A stretch of 64,000 nucleotides of DNA from Roseibium marinum (GCF_002906165.1 NZ_PPCN01000005.1:248001-312000), one strand, 5' to 3'. Numbered from the stretch's first letter, positions 16,956 through 26,370 are shown. Numbers and translations are program-made. The notes: generated by a model from the sequence alone, not told the origin.

Positions 16956-17864
16956 ATGAACCCGTATCCCAATCCGCCGTTCAGGCATTCGCCCTATGAC
17001 GGCTCCAGCCAGCCTTTCACGGTCGGTCTGAAGCCGATCGAAGAATCGGCCTTCCTGGAACCGGATACGTCCCTCGGCGCGTATCTGAGCGAGAAGGAGC
17101 GGTTGTTTTCCGCCGATCTGGAGACGGTGTTCCGGGCGGAAGCCGGAACGGAGGCCGCCCAGGCGGAAGTGCTGGCTCTCGTCGCCGGCAATCTGGCCCG
17201 CTTTCACGGCGGCACGCACCGCCGCGGTACCGGCACGATCGAGATCCCGGCTGCCGGCCGCATCGTGCGGCTTTCGGAAGGGCCTGGCCTTCTCACAGCG
17301 TCCCGGCTCGTCCAGGAAGATCTCATCATCATGCGGCCCGGACCTGAAGGCTACCGGCTGGTGGCGGCGTCCCTGTGCTTTCCGTCTTCCTGGTCGCTTG
17401 ACGAGAAATTCGGCCAGTCGATGCACGGCATTCACGAAAACGTGCCCGGCTTCAACGGTGCGCGCATGGGCCAGACCGTGGCGCGCCTTTTCGACAACCT
17501 GAAACCGGAACAGCTTGTCGGCAGGTTCAACTGGTCGGTTTACCCGGACGGCAATCTGCATCACCCGCGCCCGAAACAGATCCGCCCCGAGATTTCCGGC
17601 AGCGGGCTCGCCCGGCTGTTTCTGCGCGTCGAGCGCCAGACCTTGCGGCGGCTGCCCGAAAGCGGCGATATCCTGTTCACGATCAAGGTCCACCACGACC
17701 CGCTGGCTGCGCTGGAAGCCCACGAGGACCGCGCGAAGCTCGCGGCAGGGCTCAGGCAGCAGCTTGTCGATCTGGACGCGGATCAGCTTGCCTACAAGGG
17801 GCTGGTGAGTACGCGCGACGCGCTTGTAAAAGCACTCGAAGGACTTTCCGTCGCAGTGCAATAG
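16956..17864 (+). CDS. DUF3445 protein, heme-dependent oxidative N-demethylase family
   Basis: The 302-residue sequence fits DUF3445: SLGAYLSEKERLF, VQEDLIIMRPGPEGYRLVAA, CFPSSWSLDEKFG, IHENVPGF and RFNWSVYPDGNLHHPRP. Characterised members oxidatively demethylate small methylamines using a histidine-ligated heme that carries a PAS-like fold. Substrate here is unknown; no methylamine pathway genes are visible nearby. It follows pepF closely and precedes the ABC1-kinase gene by 81 bases. Confidence 0.85.
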   Translation: MNPYPNPPFRHSPYDGSSQPFTVGLKPIEESAFLEPDTSLGAYLSEKERLFSADLETVFRAEAGTEAAQAEVLALVAGNLARFHGGTHRRGTGTIEIPAAGRIVRLSEGPGLLTASRLVQEDLIIMRPGPEGYRLVAASLCFPSSWSLDEKFGQSMHGIHENVPGFNGARMGQTVARLFDNLKPEQLVGRFNWSVYPDGNLHHPRPKQIRPEISGSGLARLFLRVERQTLRRLPESGDILFTIKVHHDPLAALEAHEDRAKLAAGLRQQLVDLDADQLAYKGLVSTRDALVKALEGLSVAVQ

Positions 17865-17945
17865 CACGAGCAGGGCTGGATATTATCGGGCCTCTGCATA
17901 TTTAGACGATGAAGCCGCGCCTCAAAAAATGGAGCCTGTATCCGC

Positions 17946-19325
17946 ATGCCGCAGTCCAAAGACCGGGAAAGCAACCGGTTCAGTGCCCGCATGGGCCGCT
18001 ATGCCAGGGTCGGCACAAATATGGGCGGCATCGCCGCCAAGGTTGCCGGCGCGAGGCTGTTCGGCATGGAACTGGACAATGCCAAAAACGCGACTGAGCT
18101 GGCAGCCGCGCTGGGCGGTCTCAAGGGACCGCTGATGAAGGTCGCCCAGCTCCTGTCGACAATCCCCGATGTGCTGCCGCCGGAATATACGACCGAGCTT
18201 GCCAAATTGCAGGCAAACGCCCCGCCGATGGGATGGGCGTTCGTCAAGCGCCGGATGCGCGCGGAACTCGGCGCCGACTGGCAAAGCCGGTTCGAGGACT
18301 TCGGCCGGGAACCGGCCGCGGCCGCGTCGCTCGGGCAGGTGCATCGCGCGGTCGGTCATGACGGCAGGATCCTTGCCTGCAAGCTGCAATATCCGGATAT
18401 GGCCTCCGCCGTGGAAGCGGATCTCAAGCAGCTGCAGATGCTGTTTTCCGTGCACCGGCGCATGAGCCCGGCGATCGATACGCGGGAGATCGCCAAGGAA
18501 ATAAGCGCCCGGGTGCGGGAAGAACTCGATTACGTCCGCGAGGCGGCGCATATCGCCATGTACCAACGGATACTCGCCGGAAGCGGCCGTATCCGTGTGC
18601 CCGAGGTTGTCGAACCGCTTTCGACCGGACGCCTCCTGACAATGGGTTGGCTCGCCGGAAAACCGCTTCTGGATTTCAAGGACCACAGCCAGGAAGAGCG
18701 CAACCTTCTGGCGGAGACCATGTTTCATGCCTGGTGGCATCCGTTCAGCCATTTCGGCGTCATTCATGGCGATCCGCATCTGGGCAACTATACGGTTTTC
18801 GAAACGGATGGGGCGCCGGCCGGCATCAACCTTCTGGACTACGGCTGTATCCGTGTCTTCCCCGAGGGTTTTGTCGAGGGTGTGGTCGATCTCTATCGAG
18901 GGCTCCTGGAGGGTGACGACGACCGTGTCGTGTCCGCCTATGAGCGCTGGGGGTTCAAGAACCTCAAAAAGGACGTGATCGAGGTTCTCAACATCTGGGC
19001 GCGCTTTATCTACGGGCCGCTTCTGACGGATCGGACACGATCCGTCGCCGACGGTGTGTCGGCTGCCGAATATGGCCGCAAGGAAGCTTTCCGGGTGCAT
19101 AGCGCGTTGAAGGAACTGGGCCCGGTCACGGTGCCGCAGGAATTCGTTTTCATGGACAGGGCGGCCATCGGGCTCGGCGGCGTCTTTCTTCACTTGCGGG
19201 CCGAAGTGAATTTCTTCCGCCTGTTCAACGAACAGATCGACGGGTTCGAGGCTGCGACGGTCCGACGCCGCCAGGATGAGGTGCTTGCCGCGGCCGGACT
19301 TGGGGCAACGCCGCACGCGGCCTGA
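17946..19325 (+). CDS. ABC1/UbiB (AarF) family atypical kinase-like protein
   Basis: The 459-residue protein contains the ABC1 signature: LGGLKGPLMKVAQLLS (the KxGQ-like lid), AAAASLGQVHRA (the alanine-rich nucleotide loop replacing the glycine-rich loop), ACKLQYPD, FGVIHGDPHLGNY and LLDYGCIR (catalytic Asp of the DFG-like motif). UbiB-type proteins are ATPases that support isoprenoid-quinone or other lipid handling. There is no clear C-terminal transmembrane pair, so it is more like the soluble AarF group than UbiB itself. GGAG lies 10 bases before the ATG. Confidence 0.88.
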   Translation: MPQSKDRESNRFSARMGRYARVGTNMGGIAAKVAGARLFGMELDNAKNATELAAALGGLKGPLMKVAQLLSTIPDVLPPEYTTELAKLQANAPPMGWAFVKRRMRAELGADWQSRFEDFGREPAAAASLGQVHRAVGHDGRILACKLQYPDMASAVEADLKQLQMLFSVHRRMSPAIDTREIAKEISARVREELDYVREAAHIAMYQRILAGSGRIRVPEVVEPLSTGRLLTMGWLAGKPLLDFKDHSQEERNLLAETMFHAWWHPFSHFGVIHGDPHLGNYTVFETDGAPAGINLLDYGCIRVFPEGFVEGVVDLYRGLLEGDDDRVVSAYERWGFKNLKKDVIEVLNIWARFIYGPLLTDRTRSVADGVSAAEYGRKEAFRVHSALKELGPVTVPQEFVFMDRAAIGLGGVFLHLRAEVNFFRLFNEQIDGFEAATVRRRQDEVLAAAGLGATPHAA

Positions 19326-19580
19326 CAGGCGGCATCCGGCCGGGAAAAACCGGCCCCTGATCTGCCCCCGGCAAAAAGTCGCGCCTGCCGGATGGGTTTG
19401 TGCACACGGGAACATTGCCCAACAGCAAAACTTTATTGTATGAAGGCAACCGGCCAGAGCGTCCTGCATTCACATGAACGCAGACAAGGTGCTCTTGAAA
19501 CTTTAAGACCGATCAACTTTGGACGCCTTGCCGGATCCGGTTGGACGTTCGTTGATCCAGTGAATTTCCCGGGGGACTTT

Positions 19581-19862
19581 ATGTCTGACGATAACGCTCC
19601 GACAATGGACTACGACGCTCACGAGCAGACTTACGAAGGGTTCATCAACTTCTCCAAGGTTGGCACTATCGCGGTACTGACCATCGTGTTGTGTCTGATC
19701 ATGTTCAGTTTCGGTGGTACCGCCGCGACTGTCTTCGGCTGGCTGATGCTGATCGGGACCATGGTTGCCACCGCAATCGGTCTCGCCCTCGGGGCATCCG
19801 GCTGGATCCCGCCCGCAATTGTTTTCGTCCTGACCGGTATTCTGGCGATCCTGACGGTCTGA
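19581..19862 (+). CDS. aa3-type cytochrome c oxidase subunit IV
   Basis: The 93-residue protein begins with MSDDNAPTMDYDAHEQTYEG, the signature of the bacterial subunit IV that packs beside subunits I and III of alphaproteobacterial aa3 oxidase. Membrane spans follow (TIAVLTIVLCLIMFSFGG and two more hydrophobic stretches; the usual family has one, so the C-terminal extension is longer). GGGGGAC precedes the ATG at 19581; the longer frame from 19392 has no coding character. As usual it lies away from the main cox genes. A terminator follows. Confidence 0.9.
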   Translation: MSDDNAPTMDYDAHEQTYEGFINFSKVGTIAVLTIVLCLIMFSFGGTAATVFGWLMLIGTMVATAIGLALGASGWIPPAIVFVLTGILAILTV

Positions 19863-19891
19863 TTTTCCGCCACTGCAGTCCGCTTTGCAGG

Positions 19892-19918
19892 AAGGCGCGG
19901 TCCGAACCGCGCCTTTTT
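19892..19918 (+). terminator. Rho-independent terminator after oxidase subunit IV
   Basis: AAGGCGCGGT, loop CCGA and ACCGCGCCTT are followed by T residues, 30 bases after the stop codon. Confidence 0.9.
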
Positions 19919-19948
19919 ATTGAACAACATGCGCTATAAGCAGGTGTC

Positions 19949-20620
19949 ATGAACCCGTCCGCGCCTGTTCCGTTTGTCTACGATCCTCCGTCGGAGCCGT
20001 ATCTGACTGTCGTTCATCTGGATGACAAGCTGCTTGTGGTGGACAAGCCGAGCGGACTTTTGAGTGTTCCCGGCAAAGCCGCCGAACATTCCGATTGTCT
20101 TGAATACAGGGCGAAGGTGATCCATGGGCAAGCGCGTATCGTTCATCGGCTGGATATGGATACGTCCGGCGTGATGGTCCTGGCGATGACCTCCGCGGCC
20201 CATCGCCATCTCGGTCTCCAGTTCGAACGGCGCAAGACCGTCAAGACCTATATCGCGGAAGTCTGGGGGCATCCGGCCGCCGAGGAAGGCGAGATCGACC
20301 TGCCGCTGATCTGCGACTGGCCGAACCGGCCCAAGCAGATGGTCAGTCCCGAGCACGGCAGGCAGGCGCTGACGCGCTGGAAAGTTCTTGAGAGGCGGGA
20401 AAGAACGACACGCGTCAGGCTGTTTCCGCACACGGGCCGATCGCATCAGCTCCGGGTGCACATGCTTTCCCTTGGCCATCCGATTGTCGGGGACAGGTTC
20501 TACGCTTCAGGAGAGGCTCTGAACGCGTCCGGGCGTCTGGCCCTGCACGCGGAAAGCCTTGAGCTGCATCATCCTGCCGACGGTGTCCGGGTTCTCTTTG
20601 AAAGCCCGTGCCCTTTCTGA
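19949..20620 (+). CDS. RluA-family RNA pseudouridine synthase
   Basis: The 223-residue protein has the catalytic motif HRLDMDTSGVMVLA, with the nucleophilic aspartate, plus VDKPSGLLSVPG and HTGRSHQLRVHM. It lacks an S4 domain and has the short length of RluA, which modifies U746 of 23S rRNA and U32 of tRNAs. The target is inferred from length and motif context only. It is convergent with a TPR lipoprotein gene, 42 bases apart. Confidence 0.88.
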   Translation: MNPSAPVPFVYDPPSEPYLTVVHLDDKLLVVDKPSGLLSVPGKAAEHSDCLEYRAKVIHGQARIVHRLDMDTSGVMVLAMTSAAHRHLGLQFERRKTVKTYIAEVWGHPAAEEGEIDLPLICDWPNRPKQMVSPEHGRQALTRWKVLERRERTTRVRLFPHTGRSHQLRVHMLSLGHPIVGDRFYASGEALNASGRLALHAESLELHHPADGVRVLFESPCPF

Positions 20621-20662
20621 AGCGCAGGCGGACTTCCTTGTCCTGTCATCCGTTCCGAAGCG

Positions 20663-21487
20663 TCAGCTCTGGCCGACGCGGCCGATGCCCTCACGCGCAA
20701 GCTTGTTGGAATTGTCCAGAGTGATCGCCTTGGAGTAATTGCGGCGGGCGTCCTTCTGGTTGCCGAGCATTTCCAGGGCAAGCCCGCGGTTTGCCCAGGC
20801 GATGGCGGAGTTCCGGTCAAGGTTGACGGCCATGGACAGATCCGAGAAGGCGGCGGTCGGGTCATTGACCGCGATATAGGCGATCCCGCGGGCGGTATAG
20901 GGTGCGGCGGCCTTCGGGTTGAGGCCGATCGCGGTGGCGAAATCCTCGATCGCGCGGTTGTTCTGGTTCTGCGCCTGAAAGATCAGGCCGCGATTGTAGA
21001 ACGCGCGGGCATCGCTGCTGTCGCGGGAAATCACGGAATTGAAATCCGCCAGAGCGGCGCTGAAATTGCCCTGCTGGCGATAGATGTTGCCGCGCCCGAC
21101 ATAGGCGACATCGTAATCGGGTTTGATGTTGATCGCACGGGTGTAGTCGGCAACGGCAAGGTCGTTCCGGTCCAGCCGGCGGTAGACGAGTGCCCGGTTG
21201 GCATAGGTCTGATAGGACTGGGGATCGAGTTGCAGCGCCCTGTTGAAGTCTTCCACCGCCTGATCGAGCTTGCCGGCCTTGCCATAGGCGATCCCGCGCG
21301 TGGAATAGGCATGGGCATCGGAAGGATTGGACTCGATCACCGCTGTCAGCGACGCGATGTTGGTGGAGGATCCGGCAGAGGTGTCGATGGGCACATCGTT
21401 ATAGACGCCACCGGTGTTGCATGCCGCCAGAAGCGCGGACAGGCAGAGCAACGTGGCAAAAGGCAGAAGTTTGCGCATGCGGCACAT
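20663..21487 (-). CDS. TPR-repeat lipoprotein (NlpI-like)
   Basis: The protein has a lipoprotein signal (LLPFATLLCLSALLAACNTG; lipobox LLAAC). It is then built of six or seven tetratricopeptide repeats (for example AYSTRGIAYGKAGKLDQAVE and AYVGRGNIYRQQGNFSAALA). It is probably anchored to the periplasmic face of the outer membrane. NlpI-type TPR lipoproteins serve as adaptors for murein hydrolases and proteases; the role here is inference. The start is placed at ATG 21487 with AAGAGA upstream; 21478 is also possible. Confidence 0.85.
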   Translation of the reverse strand: MCRMRKLLPFATLLCLSALLAACNTGGVYNDVPIDTSAGSSTNIASLTAVIESNPSDAHAYSTRGIAYGKAGKLDQAVEDFNRALQLDPQSYQTYANRALVYRRLDRNDLAVADYTRAINIKPDYDVAYVGRGNIYRQQGNFSAALADFNSVISRDSSDARAFYNRGLIFQAQNQNNRAIEDFATAIGLNPKAAAPYTARGIAYIAVNDPTAAFSDLSMAVNLDRNSAIAWANRGLALEMLGNQKDARRNYSKAITLDNSNKLAREGIGRVGQS

Positions 21488-21600
21488 GTGATCTCTTATC
21501 GTCAAGGGACTGAACATGCCGTTCTTCTGCCTCCAATAGGGCGTGAATGTGGCTTGGCTTCCGGGAGTGCCTGTGTCCGAGGCTTTCTCCACAAAACGCC

Positions 21601-21627
21601 AAAAAGCCGACCGTGGCTCCGGTCGGC
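21601..21627 (-). terminator. Rho-independent terminator of rpsU
   Basis: On the minus strand GCCGACCG, loop GAGCCA and CGGTCGGC (21627-21606) are followed by five T, about 60 bases after the rpsU stop. Confidence 0.85.
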
Positions 21628-21684
21628 CTTACGGCAGTTTTGTATGAGGCGGGCGGTCAATGCCGCCAGGCACGCTCAAGCCGC

Positions 21685-21918
21685 TTAGCGGCGAGCGGCA
21701 GCCGGTTTGCCCGGAAGCAGACCTTCACGCTGCGCCCGCTTGCGAGCCAGCTTGCGCGCGCGGCGAATTGCTTCAGCCTTTTCACGCGCCTTCTTTTCAG
21801 ACGGTTTTTCGAAATGACCGCGAAGTTTCATTTCACGGAAGATGCCTTCGCGCTGCATCTTTTTCTTGAGCGCCTTCAGCGCTTGATCGACATTGTTGTC
21901 GCGAACCAGAACCTGCAC
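21685..21918 (-). CDS. rpsU: 30S ribosomal protein S21, GTG start
   Basis: Residues [20 protein letters not shown] onward are a canonical alphaproteobacterial S21 with a basic C-terminal extension ending KPAAARR (77 residues). The homology begins exactly at a GTG at 21918, which is the usual start of rhizobial rpsU. The longer ATG frame to 22047 is not coding. S21 sits near the anti-SD region of 16S rRNA and aids initiation. It is transcribed alone, with its own terminator. Confidence 0.93.
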   Translation of the reverse strand: MQVLVRDNNVDQALKALKKKMQREGIFREMKLRGHFEKPSEKKAREKAEAIRRARKLARKRAQREGLLPGKPAAARR

Positions 21919-22275
21919 GCGTTTTTTCCCATTTTCGTTGCGCTGCGACCGATCCGCAGCCAGAATTGGACTTGGCCAGTATTGGACAATGATTGAAGCG
22001 AGGCTTTGCCAGCGGTTTCTGCAGCCGCCCTGAAAACACGCAGCCAACGCCCATCTCGTTTACATGTGTATCGAGCACCACATGTGAACGGAAACCTGAT
22101 CGCCGCTGACGCGTCGCTCACTTTGGCCGGGTTAATACCAGAGCCAATCGGCCGTGTCCACAGTCATTCGAAAAGAAAGGGGACGCAGGCACCGAGCCTG
22201 CCACCCGGATACGCGCATCTTCCGCCGGGCTGCGGCGGCAATTTAAGGGTTGGCACCGCCTCTCCAGGAGACTAG

Positions 22276-22293
22276 AGGTGGACCCCACCTTTT
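22276..22293 (+). other. Terminator-like hairpin in the MATE gene leader
   Basis: AGGTGG (22276-22281), loop ACC and CCACCT (22285-22290) are followed by TTT, 25 bases before the MATE start. The 5' arm could alternatively pair with upstream CCGCCTCT with one mismatch. This is a weak attenuator candidate. Confidence 0.3.
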
Positions 22294-22318
22294 CTAACCC
22301 TGACTGCTGGAGGAAACA

Positions 22319-23716
22319 ATGGCGCAGTTCGCGTCAAAGGCCCCCGATTCGCATACGGGCACATCCCTCTGGCGAAGCGACATTCTCCCCACACTTGCTC
22401 TGGGTCTGCCCCTGGCGGGCGCACAGCTGGCGCAGATGGCGATCAATACCACGGATGTCCTTATGATCGGCCGTCTGGGAGCGGAAGAGCTGGCGGCTTC
22501 CGTGCTGGCGTTCAATTTCTATATGCTCACATGGTTCTTCGGCATGGGGGTCCTGCAGGCGGTCATTCCGCTTGCCGCAAGGGCGCGCGGCCAGCGCAAA
22601 CCTCGGGACCTGCGCCGGGCCGTGCGCATGGGCTTCTGGATTTCCGTGCTCTTCTGCATACCGGTCTGGGGCGTTCTGTTCTTCACCGAATCCATTCTGC
22701 TGGCGCTCGGACAGGAACCGGACCTGGCAGCGACGGCCGGCCTTTACATGCGCTATCTGCAATGGACGATGCTGCCCGCGCTTCTCATCATGGCGGTCCG
22801 CGGCTTCCTGACCGTCATGGAGCGCACCCAGGTGGTGCTGTGGGCGACGATTGCCGGAGCGCTCGTCAATGCCATCCTCGACTATCTGCTCATTTTCGGG
22901 GAGTTCGGATTTCCGCGCCTGGAGCTTGTCGGGGCGGGGATCGCCTCGGTGTTCAGTGCGTCGACCACCTGCCTGTTTCTCATTCTTTACGCCATCCGGC
23001 ATCCGAAACTGCGGCGCTACAATATCCTCGGCCGGATCTGGCGTTCGGACTGGCCGGCGTTCTTTCAGATCGTCCGCCTGGGAACGCCCATTGGCCTGAC
23101 GATCATCGCGGAAGGCGCCCTGTTCACGGCGTCCTCCATCATGATCGGCTGGCTCGGAACCCTCCCCCTGGCCGGGCACGGCATCGCGCTACAGATCGCG
23201 TCGGTCACCTTCATGGTGCCCGTCGGCTTTTCCGTGGCGGCCATGACCCGTGTCAGCCTGGCGGCGGGACGCGGCGATCACGTGGCTGTCGGCCGGGCAG
23301 GGTGGACGGCGCTCGCGGTGACCATGGTCTGCATGGGCAGTTTCGCGGTTCTGTTCTGGACCCTGCCGGAAACCCTGGTCGGCTTCTATCTCGACCTCGA
23401 CGATCCGCAAGCCCGTGATGTCATGGCCTACGGGACTTCGTTCCTGCTGGTCGCCGCGATCTTCCAGCTCGCCGATGGCGGACAGATCATCGGGGTGAAC
23501 AACCTGCGCGGGCTTGGCGATACCACGATCCCGCTGTTTTATGCGCTTTTCGGGTACTGGGTGGTCGGTATCAGCCTGTCGCTCGGTCTCGGATTCGCGG
23601 CCGGCTGGGGCGGCGTCGGTGTCTGGACCGGGCTGGCCGGCGGCCTTGCCTCGGTCGCCCTGCTGGCAAACCTGCGCTTCGCGCGCCGGCAAAAGCTTGG
23701 ACTGGTCAGGGCCTGA
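22319..23716 (+). CDS. MATE family efflux transporter (NorM-like)
   Basis: The 465-residue integral membrane protein has twelve predicted spans in two pseudo-repeats. The first bears LALGLPLAGAQLAQMAINTTDVLMIGRLG, the second GTPIGLTIIAEGALFTASSIMIGWLG. This is the MATE signature of Na+ or H+ coupled exporters of cationic drugs and metabolites at the inner membrane. CTGGAGGAAACA gives a strong ribosome site. The substrate is unknown. It converges on purK with only five bases between them, and a hairpin lies in its leader. Confidence 0.92.
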   Translation: MAQFASKAPDSHTGTSLWRSDILPTLALGLPLAGAQLAQMAINTTDVLMIGRLGAEELAASVLAFNFYMLTWFFGMGVLQAVIPLAARARGQRKPRDLRRAVRMGFWISVLFCIPVWGVLFFTESILLALGQEPDLAATAGLYMRYLQWTMLPALLIMAVRGFLTVMERTQVVLWATIAGALVNAILDYLLIFGEFGFPRLELVGAGIASVFSASTTCLFLILYAIRHPKLRRYNILGRIWRSDWPAFFQIVRLGTPIGLTIIAEGALFTASSIMIGWLGTLPLAGHGIALQIASVTFMVPVGFSVAAMTRVSLAAGRGDHVAVGRAGWTALAVTMVCMGSFAVLFWTLPETLVGFYLDLDDPQARDVMAYGTSFLLVAAIFQLADGGQIIGVNNLRGLGDTTIPLFYALFGYWVVGISLSLGLGFAAGWGGVGVWTGLAGGLASVALLANLRFARRQKLGLVRA

Positions 23717-23721
23717 TCGCC

Positions 23722-24816
23722 TCAGACCGTCTTTTGGGAAATCCGGTTCACATGGCCCATCTTGCGGCCCGCGCGGGTTTGCGACTTGCCGTAAAGATGC
23801 AGCCGGGCGGCAGGATCCTCAAGCACGGCGCGCCAGCCGTCGGCCTCAAAACCGATCAGGTTCTCCATCACCGCGTCTGAATGGCGTTCGGCGGAGCCCA
23901 GGGGCCAGCCGGCGACCGCGCGGATATGCTGGTCGAACTGGGATGTCAGGCAGGCATCCTGTGTCCAGTGGCCGGAATTATGCACCCGCGGAGCGATTTC
24001 GTTGACCAGGAGCCGTTCTCCGGCACCATCGCGGACCAGGAACATCTCCACCCCCATCACGCCGACATAGTCGAGACCGGTGACAATGCGCTCGGCCATG
24101 GCTCGGGCCGAGGCCGTGGTTTCCCCGGAGACGCCGGCCGGAACCGTTGAGGTTTTCAGAATGTGATTTTCGTGATGGTTGCGGGCGATGTCATAGCTGG
24201 CGCAGGTGCCATCCAGATCCCTGGCGACGATCACCGAGACTTCGCATTCGAAAGAGATGAGGTCCTCAAGCACGGCGGGGACCGCACCGATTTTCTCAAA
24301 TGCACCGGCAGCGTCTTCCCGGCCGCGGATCATCAACTGGCCCTTGCCGTCATAACCGAAGCGGCGGGTTTTCAGGACCCCCTTGCCGTCAAAGGCGGTC
24401 AAGGCGGTTTCCAGGTCCTCTTGCGAATCCACTTTCGCGAAACCGGCTATCGTGACACCGGCTTCGGTCAGGAACTGTTTTTCGGACAGACGGTCCTGTG
24501 CGACCTGAAGCGCACGCACGCCGGGCCGGACCGGCACTTTCGCATCGAGATGCGCGGCAGTCGGGCCGGGGACGTTTTCAAATTCGTAGGTGACGACGGA
24601 AACGGCGGCGGCGAACCGATCGAGAGCGGAGATATCGTCATAGGGAGCAACCGTGAAACCGGCGCTGACGTCGAATGCGGGGCTATCCGGATCGGGGCAG
24701 AAGATATGCGCCTTCAGGCCCAGGCTGGCTGCCGATTGCGCGAGCATCCGCCCAAGCTGACCTCCGCCGAGAATTCCGATCGTATCGCCCGGGCTCAGCC
24801 GGTTTTTGGAGCTCAT
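23722..24816 (-). CDS. purK: N5-carboxyaminoimidazole ribonucleotide synthase
   Basis: The 364-residue ATP-grasp enzyme starts with IGILGGGQLGRMLAQSAASL and has DGKGVLKTRRFGYDGKGQ (ATP-binding), LISFECEVSVIVARD and EIAPRVHNSGHWTQDAC. It converts AIR, bicarbonate and ATP to N5-CAIR in purine synthesis. AGGA lies upstream of the ATG at 24816. A TTG at 24849 overlapping the purE stop is an alternative start. It forms an operon with purE. Confidence 0.96.
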   Translation of the reverse strand: MSSKNRLSPGDTIGILGGGQLGRMLAQSAASLGLKAHIFCPDPDSPAFDVSAGFTVAPYDDISALDRFAAAVSVVTYEFENVPGPTAAHLDAKVPVRPGVRALQVAQDRLSEKQFLTEAGVTIAGFAKVDSQEDLETALTAFDGKGVLKTRRFGYDGKGQLMIRGREDAAGAFEKIGAVPAVLEDLISFECEVSVIVARDLDGTCASYDIARNHHENHILKTSTVPAGVSGETTASARAMAERIVTGLDYVGVMGVEMFLVRDGAGERLLVNEIAPRVHNSGHWTQDACLTSQFDQHIRAVAGWPLGSAERHSDAVMENLIGFEADGWRAVLEDPAARLHLYGKSQTRAGRKMGHVNRISQKTV

Positions 24817-24845
24817 GGCCTGAATTCCTGTTTCCACGCGAAAGT

Positions 24846-25340
24846 TCAATGCGCCTCGTTTGAGGGAACCTCGGCGACTGCCGCGGTGCGTTCGGCGCGA
24901 AAGGTATCCAGAGCGGTTTCTACACCGGGATCGGTCAGGGCAAGCACTGCGGCGGCAAGCAGGGCAGCGTTGGTCGCGCCCGCCTTGCCGATCGCGAGCG
25001 TTCCGACCGGGATGCCGGCCGGCATCTGCACGATCGACAAAAGGCTGTCTTCCCCTGAAAGGGCCTTGCTCTCCACCGGAACGCCGAAGACCGGCAGCGG
25101 CGTCAGCGCGGCAACCATTCCGGGAAGATGGGCCGCGCCGCCGGCACCGGCGATTATGAGCTTGAAGCCTTCCGACTTCGCGCTTCTGGCAAAGTCATAC
25201 ATGCGGTCCGGCGTGCGGTGAGCGGAGACGATCCGGGCTTCATACGTCACACCGAGCTGATCGAGCGTATCGGCCGCGTGTTTCATTGTCGGCCAGTCCG
25301 ACTGACTGCCCATGATGATTGCCACATCCGCGTTTGCCAT
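24846..25340 (-). CDS. purE: N5-carboxyaminoimidazole ribonucleotide mutase
   Basis: The 164-residue class I PurE has [31 protein letters not shown] and [15 protein letters not shown], all active-site loops of the octameric mutase that rearranges N5-CAIR to CAIR. GGAG precedes the ATG at 25340; a longer start at 25370 is unlikely. It is the first gene of purEK. Confidence 0.96.
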   Translation of the reverse strand: MANADVAIIMGSQSDWPTMKHAADTLDQLGVTYEARIVSAHRTPDRMYDFARSAKSEGFKLIIAGAGGAAHLPGMVAALTPLPVFGVPVESKALSGEDSLLSIVQMPAGIPVGTLAIGKAGATNAALLAAAVLALTDPGVETALDTFRAERTAAVAEVPSNEAH

Positions 25341-25426
25341 TCGTTGCTCCACCACCCTGGGAAGGATCAATTTTCTGGCGTCCGGCCTTTGACGGTCGAA
25401 CGTCCGTTGATCTCGAAGAGCGGCGG

Positions 25427-25454
25427 AGTATAGGCAGCGCGCCGTTCATCGCAA
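25427..25454 (-). promoter_or_regulatory. Candidate sigma-70 promoter of purEK
   Basis: On the minus strand TTGCGA (25454-25449), a 16-base spacer and TATACT (25432-25427) lie about 80 bases upstream of the purE start. Confidence 0.5.
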
Positions 25455-25529
25455 GCCGCAATTACCGGAAAAAACCTGCGCCGACGTCAGCGGTAGGCAG
25501 TTGAAAGGATTGACTGCCATGGACGCCCG

Positions 25530-25736
25530 TTACGCGATGATGTCGGGAAAAAACTGGTCTTCCAGCGCGCTGATCCGGTCCTTGATCATCAGCTTTTTCT
25601 TTTTCAGCCGCTGAAGCTGCAAGGCGTCATGGTTGGATGTTGTCGCCAGCGCCTCCACTGCAACGTCAAGATCCCTGTGCTCCTGACGAAGCTGCGCGAG
25701 CTCCGTCCGTAAAGCATCATTGTCCATTTGCGCCAT
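25530..25736 (-). CDS. YdcH family (DUF465) small coiled-coil protein, copy 1
   Basis: The 68-residue protein is a helical hairpin typical of DUF465: LRTELAQLRQEHRDLDVAVE followed by LQRLKKKKLMIKDRISALED. The LKKKKLxIKD core is the family signature. The function is unknown. GGGGAATACAG precedes the ATG. A second member is transcribed divergently from 26191. Confidence 0.88.
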   Translation of the reverse strand: MAQMDNDALRTELAQLRQEHRDLDVAVEALATTSNHDALQLQRLKKKKLMIKDRISALEDQFFPDIIA

Positions 25737-26190
25737 CTGTATTCCCCGGAAACGGGATCAGTTCCAGAACATCTTTCCCACGTCGGGCCCAATGCAGGAG
25801 AGATACCCTCATACCTAAAGAACGATCACCTTTTCCGCTTTCACGTGATTCCACAAGCGGGCAGGGTGATGTAGTCCATTTTTCCGCCGGCGGGCAAGAT
25901 AGCATCTTTGCCGGGGTGCCGCCGTCCATCATGCCCGACACGGGCGTGACCATAAACCGCACAGATTTTCACCCTTGGGAAAACCTGTGGGCCGGTAAAA
26001 TTCTCATGGAGAAAATTCGTGAGTTTAGAACCGCTTATTTGTGGAGCCATTTTTAGAGTTTTCTAAGGATAGCAGCGAGAATGCGTAATTTGACGGCGAA
26101 ACGATCAAGATATGCAGAAACCGCAATCGACAAGGGCGGATTTCCTATGGCACGATGACCGTGTCAAGCCAACGGACAGGAGGTTTTTCC
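25737..26190. other. Intergenic region between two divergent YdcH-type genes
   Basis: No convincing gene is seen in this stretch of about 450 bases; its open frames lack family motifs and ribosome sites. It should contain both divergent promoters. A minor GCCCG-ACA-CGGGC hairpin lies near 25932. Confidence 0.4.
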
Positions 26191-26370
26191 ATGTCAATGC
26201 AGTCACATCTCGCAGAACTTGAGCGCCGTCACGCGGAAATGGAACGCAAGATCGAAAATGCAAACTTGCACCCGAGTACGGACTCTCTGGAATTGGCTGG
26301 CATGAAACGACAAAAACTGAAGATCAAGGACGAGATCGAGCGAATACGGCAGGATGTGACGCTTCACTAG
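26191..26370 (+). CDS. YdcH family (DUF465) small coiled-coil protein, copy 2
   Basis: The 59-residue protein has the same two-helix DUF465 plan (HLAELERRHAEMERKIE, then LAGMKRQKLKIKDEIERIR). ACAGGAGG just before TTTTTCC and the ATG is a near-perfect ribosome site and fixes the start at 26191. A terminator follows 24 bases after the stop. The function is unknown. Confidence 0.87.
   Translation: MSMQSHLAELERRHAEMERKIENANLHPSTDSLELAGMKRQKLKIKDEIERIRQDVTLH

Noticed and set aside
22130..22145. TTAATACCAG, resembling the 3' part of a TPP riboswitch
   Set aside because: The CUGAGA half and the rest of the aptamer are missing.
25341..25529. Possible 6S-like RNA upstream of purE
   Set aside because: I found no large bulged hairpin; the region is explained by the purEK promoter and leader.
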